Assembly (NCBI GenBank): GCA_026686845.1
Contig: JAIVEN010000018.1
Coordinates: 11,131,001-11,195,000 of the forward strand
Length of the DNA stretch: 64,000 nucleotides
DNA from: Adenanthera pavonina
Lineage: Eukaryota > Streptophyta > Magnoliopsida > Fabales > Fabaceae
Reading direction: 5' to 3'
Positions 55,200 to 64,000 of this stretch are shown here, piece by piece (the first letter of the stretch is position 1; each line of letters begins with the position of its first letter). Position numbers and translations under genes: made by a program. The notes beneath the pieces are model-generated. The model saw only the letters and a list, made by a program, of their open reading frames with translations, was not told where the DNA came from and made no database searches.

Positions 55200-56733
55200 T
55201 TTTGGCTTTTATTATCAAAGCTTTCTGAACGGCTATCGAATCGATCAAAATTAAATTTAGCACTGATTTGCAATATAGCACAAATCAAGTCGTCTCCCAA
55301 GGAACCAATTTAGTTACTTAATTAAATTAGGAATAAAGTAAAATAAAATTAACTAAAACCGGCAATCAAAAATTGGGGGTTTAGAAATCAAACTCAATTA
55401 ATTAACTAAATTAAAATTTATTAATAAAGTAATGATAATACTAAATGAGTGTAATCAGTCACAAATTAATTACCTGATGCAAAAATTTTTCTTACCATCT
55501 CTTTTAGTTTGTTAGTTTGGTTCAGTTTAACATCTTAGTATTCTAATAAAAGTTTCTCTAAATAATCATCTAGAGATTAAGTTATTACTAATATTATAAT
55601 TCAATTAATATATAACATAGCACCAACGTCAATATAAAACATACCAAGAATATAGCTTAAAGAACATTTAAATAGAGTTAGAATATCTCATTATTACTGA
55701 AATCAATCAATTACAGTAATCAAACTCCTTAGATTAAATATTAAATCCAAATTCATATAACTTGATTAACTCTAATTAGTAGTAAATAAAATAGCATAAA
55801 AATAGAGGAAGAAAATATAGATGAACTAAAATAAATCAAACCAGAAAAATATATTAAACTCAAGCACCAATCAAAGCATAAGATTTATAATTTGTGACTG
55901 ATTACAATAAGAATTTAGTGATACATGACTTTTAAGATGAAGAACTAAAAAATAATAGATCCCGTCAGTCATGGAGACAAGGAAAAAACACTGCAAAAAG
56001 AAGAAGCCACACAGATTAAGTTTTGCTTTGCCGCCAGCTCTTTTTTTTCGTCTCGTACTCTTTGCCGCACACTCCTTCCTTCTTTTCCTTTTCCTTTCTT
56101 TTTCGCGCCCCAACACTAAACCCGTCCTCTTTTTATTCAAAGGGTCAAACTACCACCAAATACCCTAGATTCAAATTACCAAAACCTAAAATTAAATATT
56201 TATGAAATTTATTCTTAAAAATAAAAATAAAAACTAAAATAAATAAGTTTCAAGAGATGTCTCTATTTATGCCCAAAATTATCCAGCTCTAATTGCAAAT
56301 TATCTTTAAAAAAAATCTCTATATAATTTGCACAAAATAAAATAAAATTCAATAAACCAAAATAAAATAAAATTCAGTAAACATATTGTGCGAAAATGTA
56401 GAATAAGAATTTAAATCCAAGCTTGAATTAATAAATCAAATAAATTTAATTAATTCCAATTTAATGAAAAATAATATAAACTATACTTCATTGAGCTCAA
56501 ATAATTTGCACAATATAAAATACTAGTCAATATATACAATGTGCAAAAAGATTTAATGAAAATTGTAGACATAAAACCCAAGGATTAACCAAATAAATCC
56601 CATTAATCCAAAATTGGCTAATAAAATAAAATATAATCCAAGTAATCTTAATTAGCCACAATTCATTAATAAAAAAAACTAAATAATAAGGATAAAAATA
56701 TATAAAAATACGATTTATTAATTCCTCCACAGT
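55200..56733 (-). repeat. Probable 3' LTR of the Athila-like element
   Basis: On the minus strand a purine tract (GTGAAAAAAAAAGTTAAC) precedes TGTGGAGGAATTAAT at 56733, a possible LTR start. TTCCTTGGGAGACGACTTGA near 55300 is text commonly near the 3' end of such LTRs. No second copy exists in the window, so the limits are guesses. Confidence 0.35.
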
Positions 56734-58090
56734 TAACTTTTTTTTTCACTCATGGGCAAAAACTCAACTCAAAACAAATGCATGAGCAAAGTTGTGAAAA
56801 TTTGGACATTCAAAATGAAAACAAAGACAAAACAGGAACATGAAGGTTGTAAAGTTAGAAACAATTTAAGCTCTACAGATCCCAACAATAAAAAAAATAA
56901 CTTTTCCTGAATTCCAGAAATACAAGTAGCATGATAATTTCATTTGACATAAACAAATTAAAGATAAGTAGCCTCTTACAGGATAAGTGTATACTCTTAG
57001 CTCACAAAAGTGTATAAAGTCAGTGTTTCACTCAATTTCAACCTATTAAAACCTCACTACCATAAACTTGTTTTTCTTCTCAATCTTCACTAACTATGCC
57101 ACATGCAACGGATAAATCAAAAGGACTTTATTCAAGGCTATAATGCGGCTTAGGTAAAGGTATGGTAGAAAAATATGAGGTGAAAACCTTAAGAATATAA
57201 AAAGTAATAAGTAAGCAATAATATAGAATGAAAGAATAAAATAACTTAGTTTGAGTTTTTTTTATTCCTCTTGTTTTTTTTCTTTTTAATTTTTTTCTTT
57301 TCTACTTCTCACTTTTTTTATGTTGATGTTTTCTCTCTCTTTTTTTTTCCTTTTTTTTTTTTTAATTTTTTCCACTTTTTCTATAGCCCAAACTATCCAC
57401 TATGTATAAATTCGTTCATCCCAACAAATATAATATCACACTCTTCAATTCCTAACGTAAGGTGGGAAAGGAAAGAAATTTTTCTTTTCTTTTGTTTTTT
57501 AATTTGGGTGAAATTTGAAAGAAAATGTCTAGGCTCAAAGGGCTAAACAATGGATAAAATATATGGGTTGGTTATTTGGCTAAGTTGGTAATAAAGAAAT
57601 GAATGCCTAAATCATCTTCGTGCATGCATGTGCAATTGTAGTCTTAATCAAGAATCAAAACAAGTTCTAGAGTGACAATCAAGATAGGTGAATACACATA
57701 AAAAAAAATGACAATATAAGGCTCAAAATCCTCTCCAGGCTAATGGACTACTTAAATTAATCTATCTCAAACAAACTCATTGCCAATTTACTTGAATTTA
57801 AGGAAAACAAGATCGATTGCCAATCATGCTAGAATCCTTCAAACCTAAATTGCATCTAACTCACAATTTTGATACAACAAAAAATATAACGGACAAAAAA
57901 AAGGCAAAGAAACAACTAGACAAAAGCAAAAAGAAAACATTTAAATCAAGAAAACTTATTTTTCCTTCCCCTACACTTAAATTTCACATTGTCCTCAATG
58001 TGAACCAGATAGCCAATAAGTATAAGACATGAAAAATATAAGAGTAACAGAAAAGGAAATAGCCTGATATAATTCAAGTGATATTATTGA
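56734..58090 (-). other. Non-coding 3' region of the Athila-like element
   Basis: Lies between the end of pol and the likely LTR. It contains the CACATTGAGGACAATGTG palindrome (57984-58001) and homopolymer A/T tracts at 57250-57370. Athila elements often carry an env-like gene here; none is visible. Confidence 0.55.
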
Positions 58091-59230
58091 GATGTAGCTC
58101 ATCCACAGTGTGTTCCTGGAATCCCTCATAAAAATGCTTCAATCTCTGCCCATTCACCATGAATCGCTTGCTTGTAGAACTGTCCATGATCTTAATGGCA
58201 CCAAAAGGAAACACATGAGTGACTACATAAGGACCAGTCCATTAAGAACAAAGCTTTCCAAGTATAAGCTTAAGGCGAGAATTGTAAAGCAACACTTTCT
58301 CTCCAACATGGAACTCCTTCCTTGTGACCAACTTATCATGCACAAACTTAGTTTTCTCTTTGTAGATCCTTGAATTCTCATAAGCCTCCAAGTAAATATC
58401 TTCAAGCTCTTGTAGTTGAAGTTTCCTTTGAGATCCCACTTCATCCAAGTTCATGTTGCATTTCTTTAAAGCCTAGTATGCCTTGTGCTCAATCACAATA
58501 AGCAAATGGCATGCTTTCCTAAAGACTAGTCTATAAGGTGACATGCCTATAGGAGTCTTGTATGCAGTATGGTATGCCCATAGTACATCATCTAATCTTG
58601 CTCCAATCTTTCCTATTAGGATGCATTATTTTCTCTAAAAACTGCTTGATCTCCCTATTTGAAACTTTAGCTTGTCTATTGGTTTGAGGATGATAAGGAG
58701 TTACCACTTTATGTATTACACCATATTTGCACAGTAAGGCTTGCATGTTTCTATTACAGAAGTGGGTGCCTTGATCACTAATGATGGCCTTAGGAATGCC
58801 ACACCACAAAAGATATGTGATCTAACAAAATCCACAACAATAGCAGAGTCATCAGTCTTTGTGGCTTTAGCTTCCACCCACTTAGAAACATAATCAACAG
58901 CTAGAATAATGTAAGTAAAACTAAATGAAACAAGAAATGGTCCCATGAAATCAGTTCCCTAGACATAAAAAATCTCACAAAACAATAATGGTTATTTAGG
59001 CGTCTCATTCCTACAAGAAATGTTTCGTATATGCTGACAACGTGCACAAAACTTACAAAATTCATATGCATTCCTAAATAGACTAGGCCAATACAAACCA
59101 AAGTCTAAGACCTTCCTAGTAGTGCATTGTGGACCAAAATGACCACCACATGCTAGAGTATGACAAAAATATAAAACAGAGGTAAACTTATGATCAGGCA
59201 CACATCTCCTAAGAACTTAGTCACTACACA
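58091..59230 (-). pseudogene. Athila-like integrase
   Basis: In order: zinc-binding GGHFGPQCTTRKVLDFGLYW and FCKFCARCQ; core GTDFMGPFLVSF (first Asp), LAVDYVSKWVEA, IISDQGTHFCNRNM (second Asp); then HPQTNRQAKVSNREIK, where the third catalytic residue, normally Glu in QAEVSNREIK, is Lys. The C-terminus has VHDKLVTRKEFHVGEKVLLY and FMVNGQRLKHFYEGFQ. Several frameshifts (near 58590, 58810, 58940). Integration activity cannot be retained. Confidence 0.88.
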
Positions 59231-59234
59231 TGCG

Positions 59235-59800
59235 CTACAAGTGTGGATCATCCCAGATATAGTACTTAGCTTCACTCCTAAGTTTATCTAATTGATGTTT
59301 CTTTAAGTGTGTAGGCAACTCAGAAGCAACTAAGTAGTTAACCAAATCAGCATACCAAGGATCATAACCAATAATAGCATACAATCCATCATCAAGGAAA
59401 CTATCTAAAGCAAAGGAAGATGTTACCAATGGAGCCTCAATGCGGCTTAAGTGATCAGCAATTAAGTTCTCAACTCCACTTTTATCCTTGATTTCTACAT
59501 CAAACTCTTGCAAGAGAATCACCCAATGGATTAGTTGTGGCTTGGAATCAGGCTTCTTGAAGAGGTATTTGATGGTCGCATGGTCAGTGAACACGATCAC
59601 TTTAGTGTGCAAGAGGTAGGACCAAAACTTTTCCAAGCCAAAAACAATTGCAAACAGCTTCTTCTCAGTGGTGTATAGTGGGCTTAAGTAGGGTCCAAGG
59701 TCTTGGACACATAGGCAATGACATGTTGCTTCTTGTCCACCCTTTGTGCTAACACAGCCCCTAAAGCATAGTCAAAGGCATCACACAACAACTCAAATGG
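59235..59800 (-). pseudogene. Athila-like RNase H
   Basis: Reads EKFWSYLLHTKVIVFTDHAT, IKYLFKKPDSKPQLIHWVIL, then LQEFDVEIKDKSGVENLIAD and HLSRIEAP. The frame is open for 133 codons (59235-59636). Upstream, YTTEKKLFAIVF-like coding and a frameshift near 59680-59700 separate it from RT. Confidence 0.85.
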
Positions 59801-60760
59801 CAAACTGTAATCGGGCGGCTGAACAATAGGTGGGGATATAAGTCTTTTCTTCAGCTCATCTTACGTCATCCTGTAAGCATAATCAAAACAGAATGCAATA
59901 TCTTTTTGCGAAAAATTGGACAAAGGCAATGCAATCTTACTAAAGTCTTTGATGAACTTATGGTAGAAACCTGCATGACCTAAGAATGACCTCACTCCTC
60001 TAACATATGTCGGATAAGGTAAAGAAATAATTACATCAATCTTAGCCTTATCTACTTCTATACATTACTCAGAAATCACATGTCCTAGAACTATGCCTCT
60101 TTTTACCATGAAATGACATTTCTCAAAGTTCAACATAAGATTCTTTTCAATGCATCTCTCTAAGACTCAATCTAGACTCATCAAACAATCATCAAATGAA
60201 GTACCATAAACAGTGAAATCATCCATAAAGACCTCCACATATTTTTGAAGAAAATAAAAAAAGATGCTTGCCATACATCTCTGGAATGTGCCAAGTGCAT
60301 TGTAAAGTCCAAATGGCATCCTCTTGTAGGCAAAGGTACTAAAGGGGCATGTGAAGGTTGTCTTCTATTGGTCCTCAGGTGCAATGTGGATTTGGAAGTA
60401 TCCTAAAAAACCATCAAGAAAGCAATAGTGAATTTCCTTGCAAGTCCTTCAAGCATTTGATCAATAAAAGGCAAACAGAAGTGATCTTTCCTAGTTGCTT
60501 GATTGAGCTTTCTATAGTCAATGCAAACCCTCAAGCTATTCTGTACTCGAGTGGGTATAAGCTCTCCCATATCATTCCTTAGCACTGTGATCTCGGTCTT
60601 CTTGGGTACAACTTGCATTGGGCTTACCCACTGGCTATAAAAAATAGGGTAAATGATGCCTGCTGATAAGAGTTTGGTGACCTCCTTCTTTACTACTTCA
60701 GGTATCATGGGGTTGAGCCTTCTTTGTGGTTATCTCACTGGCTTAACTCCTTCCTCTAGG
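59801..60760 (-). pseudogene. Athila-like reverse transcriptase
   Basis: Starts IPEVVKKEVTKLLSAGIIYP, then VQNSLRVCIDYRKLNQATRK and DHFCLPFIDQMLEGLARKF. A frameshift near 60410 leads to the sequence usually reading HIAPEDQ...FGTFAYRRMPFG in other frames. The catalytic FMDDFTVYGTSFDDCL is at about 60180-60230. ISEDYV-type thumb text and FYHKFIKDFSKIALPL-like coding follow to 59900. Frames shift repeatedly, so the gene is dead. Confidence 0.87.
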
Positions 60761-61560
60761 AGGATCTGATGTGTACAAGTCTTAGGACCAATGCCAGGTA
60801 TGTCTGCCAGTGTCCATCCAATATATTTCTTATTTTTCCTCAGCACCTCTAGCAATCTCTCCTCTTGCTCAGACTGTAGGTCACTTGCTAGAATCACATG
60901 TAACTTTTCTCCATCTTCTAAGTAAGCATACTTGAGATTATCTGGTAAAGGCTTCAACTCTAGTGTGAGAGGTTGTTGGATAGAAGGGACTAGAGGTTGA
61001 AGGTCAATTTCTTCCAAACTATGTATTTGCCCAGACAAATCACAAGCAGCAATATCTTGTCCACAAGGAACAGAATCAACATGAATAACACTATCATCAC
61101 AACCAGACACAACAACATCATTACTCACAAATATGCTAGCAACATGTACAGCATCAACTAGAGAACCAGTAGCAACAACATCAATCTTAAAAGCAGAATT
61201 TGCATAAACTAAATGCTTAGAATCAATATAACCAGAAACTCTATCAGAGTTAGCAAAACCAACAGTACAATCAGTAGTCACAGAAACATCACACTCAACA
61301 CACGCTAAGGACTTCCTAGACTTATGCATATCATTACTCAAGAATGCATTAATTGCCTTACAACCAGCACAAGTAAAAGAACTATCACAAGAACAACTAA
61401 GGCAATCATCCAGCTCAGCAACATCACAAGAATCATGAATCATGCTATCTCTAAACTCAATGGATGCATCATCAATAAACATATCAATCAAATAAAGACC
61501 TAAAGTATAATGATCATCATGTGGGTACTTCATGGCATTAAATAAGTCGAAATGAATCAC
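60761..61560 (-). pseudogene. Acidic, Cys-rich spacer between protease and RT (Athila-like element)
   Basis: A 276-codon open frame (60730-61560). It opens with FDLFNAMKYPHDD, the usual post-protease Athila motif, and ends with the standard pre-RT segment (LELKPLPDNLKYAYLEDGEK, LADIPGIGPKTCTHQILLEE). Between them (~residues 35-180) is an unfamiliar Asp/Ser/Val-rich stretch with clustered cysteines (CLSCSCDSSFTCAGC, ACVECDVSVTTDC). It stays open over its whole length in an otherwise broken element. Function unknown. Confidence 0.7.
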
Positions 61561-61960
61561 ATTGCCAGCAATTCCATTGATAAAGTACCAGAGTGAACAT
61601 CAATGATAGTTTTACCAGTTTTTAGGAATGGCCTACCTAAGATCAATGGAGCATGACCCTTTGACTTAAATCTATCATCTACCATGTTCAAGACATAAAA
61701 ATCAGTAGGAAATAGTAAGTCGTTTACCTTTAGTATCACATCTTCTAACACTCCATCTAGATATGCTTCCCTTCTATCTGCTAGTTGTGCCACCAATTAT
61801 GTAGGCTTGAGCTCTGCTCCTTGCAAAGAAGAGTATACAGACTTAGGCATAACATTGATTGTGGCTCTAATGTCAATCAAGGTATCGGTGAATTCCAAGT
61901 TGCTAATAGTGCATGGTATGGTGAAACTACCCAGATCCTTGCATTTCTATGGTAGAGGTT
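61557..61960 (-). pseudogene. Athila-like aspartic protease
   Basis: FTDTLIDIRATINVMPKSVY at about 61835-61895 corresponds to the protease active site, normally DLGAS or DTGAS; here the Gly is Arg (DIRAT). ILKVNDLLFPTDFYVLNMVD and APLILGRPFLKTGKTIIDV complete the fold, with the conserved LGRPFL. A stop near 61799 interrupts it. Confidence 0.83.
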
Positions 61961-63495
61961 GTTGAAACAATGCCAACACACTTTTTCCAAGATCCACTCT
62001 TTCCTTCCCTCTATGCCGTCTCTTATTAGTACACAACTCTTTAAGAAACTTGGCATACTTAGGGAATTGTTTGACCAAGTCAATCAGGGGAATATTGATC
62101 TCTACTTTTTTGAAGATGTCTAAGATTTCTTTCTCTACTTCTTGCTCCTTCAGCTTCTTACTCTGAGTCACCCTATTAGGGAATGATAGAATCTTCTCTT
62201 TTCCTCCTCTTCATTCTCCTTGAACTCACTAGGTGCAACTTGTGTCATTTCTACAACTGTCTTACCCTTATCAAATGATGTAGAAGAATCTAGATCCTCA
62301 ATAGGCACTTCCTCGGAAACTGTAGAAGATGTTAAAACTTCTAGAGTAGATTTATCCTCAAAATGAACTTGCTTCTCACTCCTCAATGATATAGCATTAA
62401 TGTTACCACTATTAAGGTTTACTGTCGTTTGGGAAGGTAATTTTTCTGACTCTTGGCTTTTCACTTCATTAAGAGAAGAAGCAAGCTCACCCAACTGAGT
62501 ATGAACATTTTGCATCTCTTGTGTATGTTGAGTCCACATGTTTTACATCTCTTGCTTAAATTGCTACATCATTTATTTATCATATTCTCAATGCCATCTT
62601 CTTTCTTGGTTTCTTCTTGAATAAGGACTGATTGTCTCATAGGTTGAGGAGTTTGTTGAGTATTGGGCCCTACAGTATTAAACCCCTATTGGTTACCTCT
62701 TCCATATCTCAAATTGTGGTGATCTCTCCACCCAGGATTGTATGTGTTGGAGTAAGAGTCATATTTCTGTCTTTATTGGATAGGCTTAGCTGGATAAATA
62801 GCATTGCAAGACTCAGTTTTATCATCAAGAAGAGGACATTGTGTTGTGGCATGAGTTGGAAGATGGCAAATGTCATAAAGAGGTCCCACTAATGCAGTAG
62901 AGGTGGGAGACTATTAAGGAAAGTGACTTGGTGTAGAAAATCCAGGAGGCTGAGAAGTGTAAGCTTGAGAAGGATGTGACTGAGAAGGACTAGACAATGA
63001 TTGTTTCTAAATCAAGGCAAGTTGCTTAATCATAGATGCTATCTCATCAAACCTTTGTTCAATTTTCTGGTCATAAGATGACACATGAACTTTATTGACA
63101 CCCTAAATCAGTTGAGATGCTCTAGTACCAAACTGTTGAGCGTTCTGTGCCATTTTAGCAATAAGATCCCATGCAACTGCTGGAGTAAGATCAACTATAG
63201 CACCACCTGACACAACATCCACCATGTATCTGTCCATGGGAAGTAATCCCTCATAGAAGTACTAGATCAACAACTGATTACTAATCTGGTGGGGGGGACA
63301 ACTTCCATGAAGTTTCTCATATCTCTCATAATATTCATGTAAAGTCTCACCAGTCATCTGCCTAATACCACATATGTCTTTCCTAATAGCTGCAGTTTTG
63401 GAAGCAGGAAAGAACTTCACTAAAATTTGGGTCTTATGGATATGAGATGGCAAGGTTGCAAGCTTATTTGGAATAACAGGAAAATTGCTGGGCAT
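61961..63495 (-). pseudogene. Athila-like gag, 5' end missing
   Basis: Begins abruptly at about 63495. ILVKFFPASKTAAIRKDICG, GETLHEYYERYEKLHGSCPP and YFYEGLLPMDRYMVDVVSGG are the capsid C-terminal half. The knuckle reads YDICHLPTHATTQCP, with Tyr at the first Cys position. The C-terminal part has QLGELASSLNEVKSQESEKL, INAISLRSEKQVHFED and KEQEVEKEILDIFKKVEINI, usual for Athila gag before protease. Frameshifts and TAG stops occur at about 63265, 62925 and 62540. Confidence 0.87.
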
Positions 63496-64000
63496 CGTAT
63501 TTACAGTAAACTAGATAGGGTGCTTATTAATGAAGCTTGGCTGAACTCATACCCCTATTACATTGCTAACTTCTAACCTGAAGGAATTTCTGATCATAGC
63601 CCTCTGGTTATTAAAAGTTTGCAGTAAAATAATAGGAGGAAAAATGCCTTCAAATATTTTAATATGTGGGCTCTACATCCCTCCTTCAAGAACATTTTTT
63701 CTGAAGCATGGAGTATGCAAGTGCATGGCTCCAAACTCTACCTAGTGACCACTAAATTGAAAAGAGTCAAAGGAGAATTGAAAAAGCTCAATAGGGAGCA
63801 ATTCTGTGACATTGTGAATAGTTTAAGAGAGGCTAAAGACAACTTAAAGAATGCTCAGGAAGCCTTACATATTGATCCTACAAATGCTTTACGACAAAAT
63901 GAAGAAAGGAAGGCATTTGAAGACTTCATTATCAAAGATAAAGCTATTAAAAGCTTTTTGGCTCAAAAAGCCAAAGCTAGCTGGATCCAACTTGGGGACC
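63490..64000 (+). mobile_element. Second L1-type LINE (LINE B), continuing beyond the window
   Basis: Plus-strand ORF2: RIYSKLDRVLINEAWLNSYP and ISDHSPLVIKSLQ (end of the endonuclease), then NAFKYFNMWALHPSFKNIFS, VTTKLKRVKGELKKLNREQF and AFEDFIIKDKAIKSFLAQKA, the linker up to the RT start, ending at WIQLGD at the window edge. Stops at about 63577 and 63628 mark it as defective. Nothing upstream of the late endonuclease is present, so it is probably a 5'-truncated copy. Confidence 0.85.

Larger units (their letters stand above)
55200..63495 (-). mobile_element. Athila-like Ty3/Gypsy retrotransposon, 5' part missing
   Basis: In element order (right to left): gag from within its middle, protease, a spacer, reverse transcriptase, RNase H, integrase, a non-coding 3' region and a likely LTR. 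Gag (ICGIRQMTGETLHEYYERYE) and RT (KDHFCLPFIDQMLEGLARKF) have the wording of Athila/OTA-clade plant elements. The transition CACATTGAGGACAATGTG after pol is characteristic. All genes are broken. The gag N-terminus and 5' LTR are absent; LINE sequence begins at the break. Confidence 0.85.

Noticed and set aside
56023..56205. Basic, Arg/Lys-rich minus-strand frame (55871-56140) and its plus-strand shadows
   Set aside because: It lies in the probable Athila LTR in pyrimidine-rich DNA; no domain and no support for translation.
57271..57546. Phe-rich 91-codon plus-strand frame
   Set aside because: Encoded by T-homopolymer tracts in the non-coding 3' region of the Athila-like element.
1..64000. 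tRNA genes, rRNA, riboswitches, CRISPR, bacterial operon signals
   Set aside because: None seen. The tRNA-related sequence at 3115 is a primer-binding site, not a gene, and everything else fits plant nuclear DNA.

Overview
The window is nuclear DNA of a flowering plant, most likely a eudicot. It is AT-rich, carries U-rich introns with GT-AG junctions, and is filled with plant-type transposable elements: Ty1/Copia, Ty3/Gypsy, L1 and RTE LINEs, hAT, Stowaway and other MITEs. I see only one host gene with a complete open frame: EMC3, a subunit of the ER membrane protein complex, on the minus strand at 37046-39678 (8 coding exons, 246 residues). I saw no tRNA or rRNA gene and no CRISPR array.

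Layout. (1) 224-14340 is a complete but dead L1-type LINE with its own target-site duplication (TSD). A young gag-only Copia element (512-8836, two 2601-bp LTRs, TSD CTGGT) sits inside its ORF1. (2) 15241-15657 is a MITE. It is followed by a GA-rich stretch that may be the 5' exon of an unidentified plus-strand transcription unit. (3) 16524-25478 is a minus-strand chromodomain Gypsy element (219-bp LTRs, TSD GTGGA). It has a 209-bp triplication in its integrase, and a plus-strand hAT transposon splits protease from reverse transcriptase. (4) 25484-28517 is T-rich and intron-like. (5) 28523-30176 is a solo LTR (TSD TTATT), a diverged relative of the Copia LTR. (6) 30720-36640 is dense in small DNA elements, including an 801-bp near-complete hairpin with a 9-bp TSD. 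(7) 36850-41130 holds EMC3, its leader exon and intron, and a set of inverted repeats beside its 5' end. (8) 44167-53363 is a three-deep nest: a TA-flanked inverted-repeat element, an RTE LINE inside it (17-bp TSD), and a non-autonomous Gypsy-type element inside the LINE. (9) 55200-63495 is the 3' part of an Athila-like Gypsy element on the minus strand. (10) 63490-64000 is the start of a second L1-type LINE that runs off the window.

How the parts relate. Apart from EMC3, essentially every recognisable coding block belongs to a mobile element, and nearly all of them carry stops, frameshifts or lost catalytic residues. Counted by eye, the Copia LTRs differ at about 15 of 2601 positions, while the Gypsy LTRs at 16524/25260 differ at about 17 of 219, so the Copia insertion is much younger. 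Two elements (Copia 512-8836 and the Gypsy-type 46042-50896) keep a gag-like gene but no pol, so they would need enzymes from other elements. The most unusual structure is the array of small palindromic hairpin units in the Copia-family LTRs, which the diverged solo LTR also keeps in the same order.
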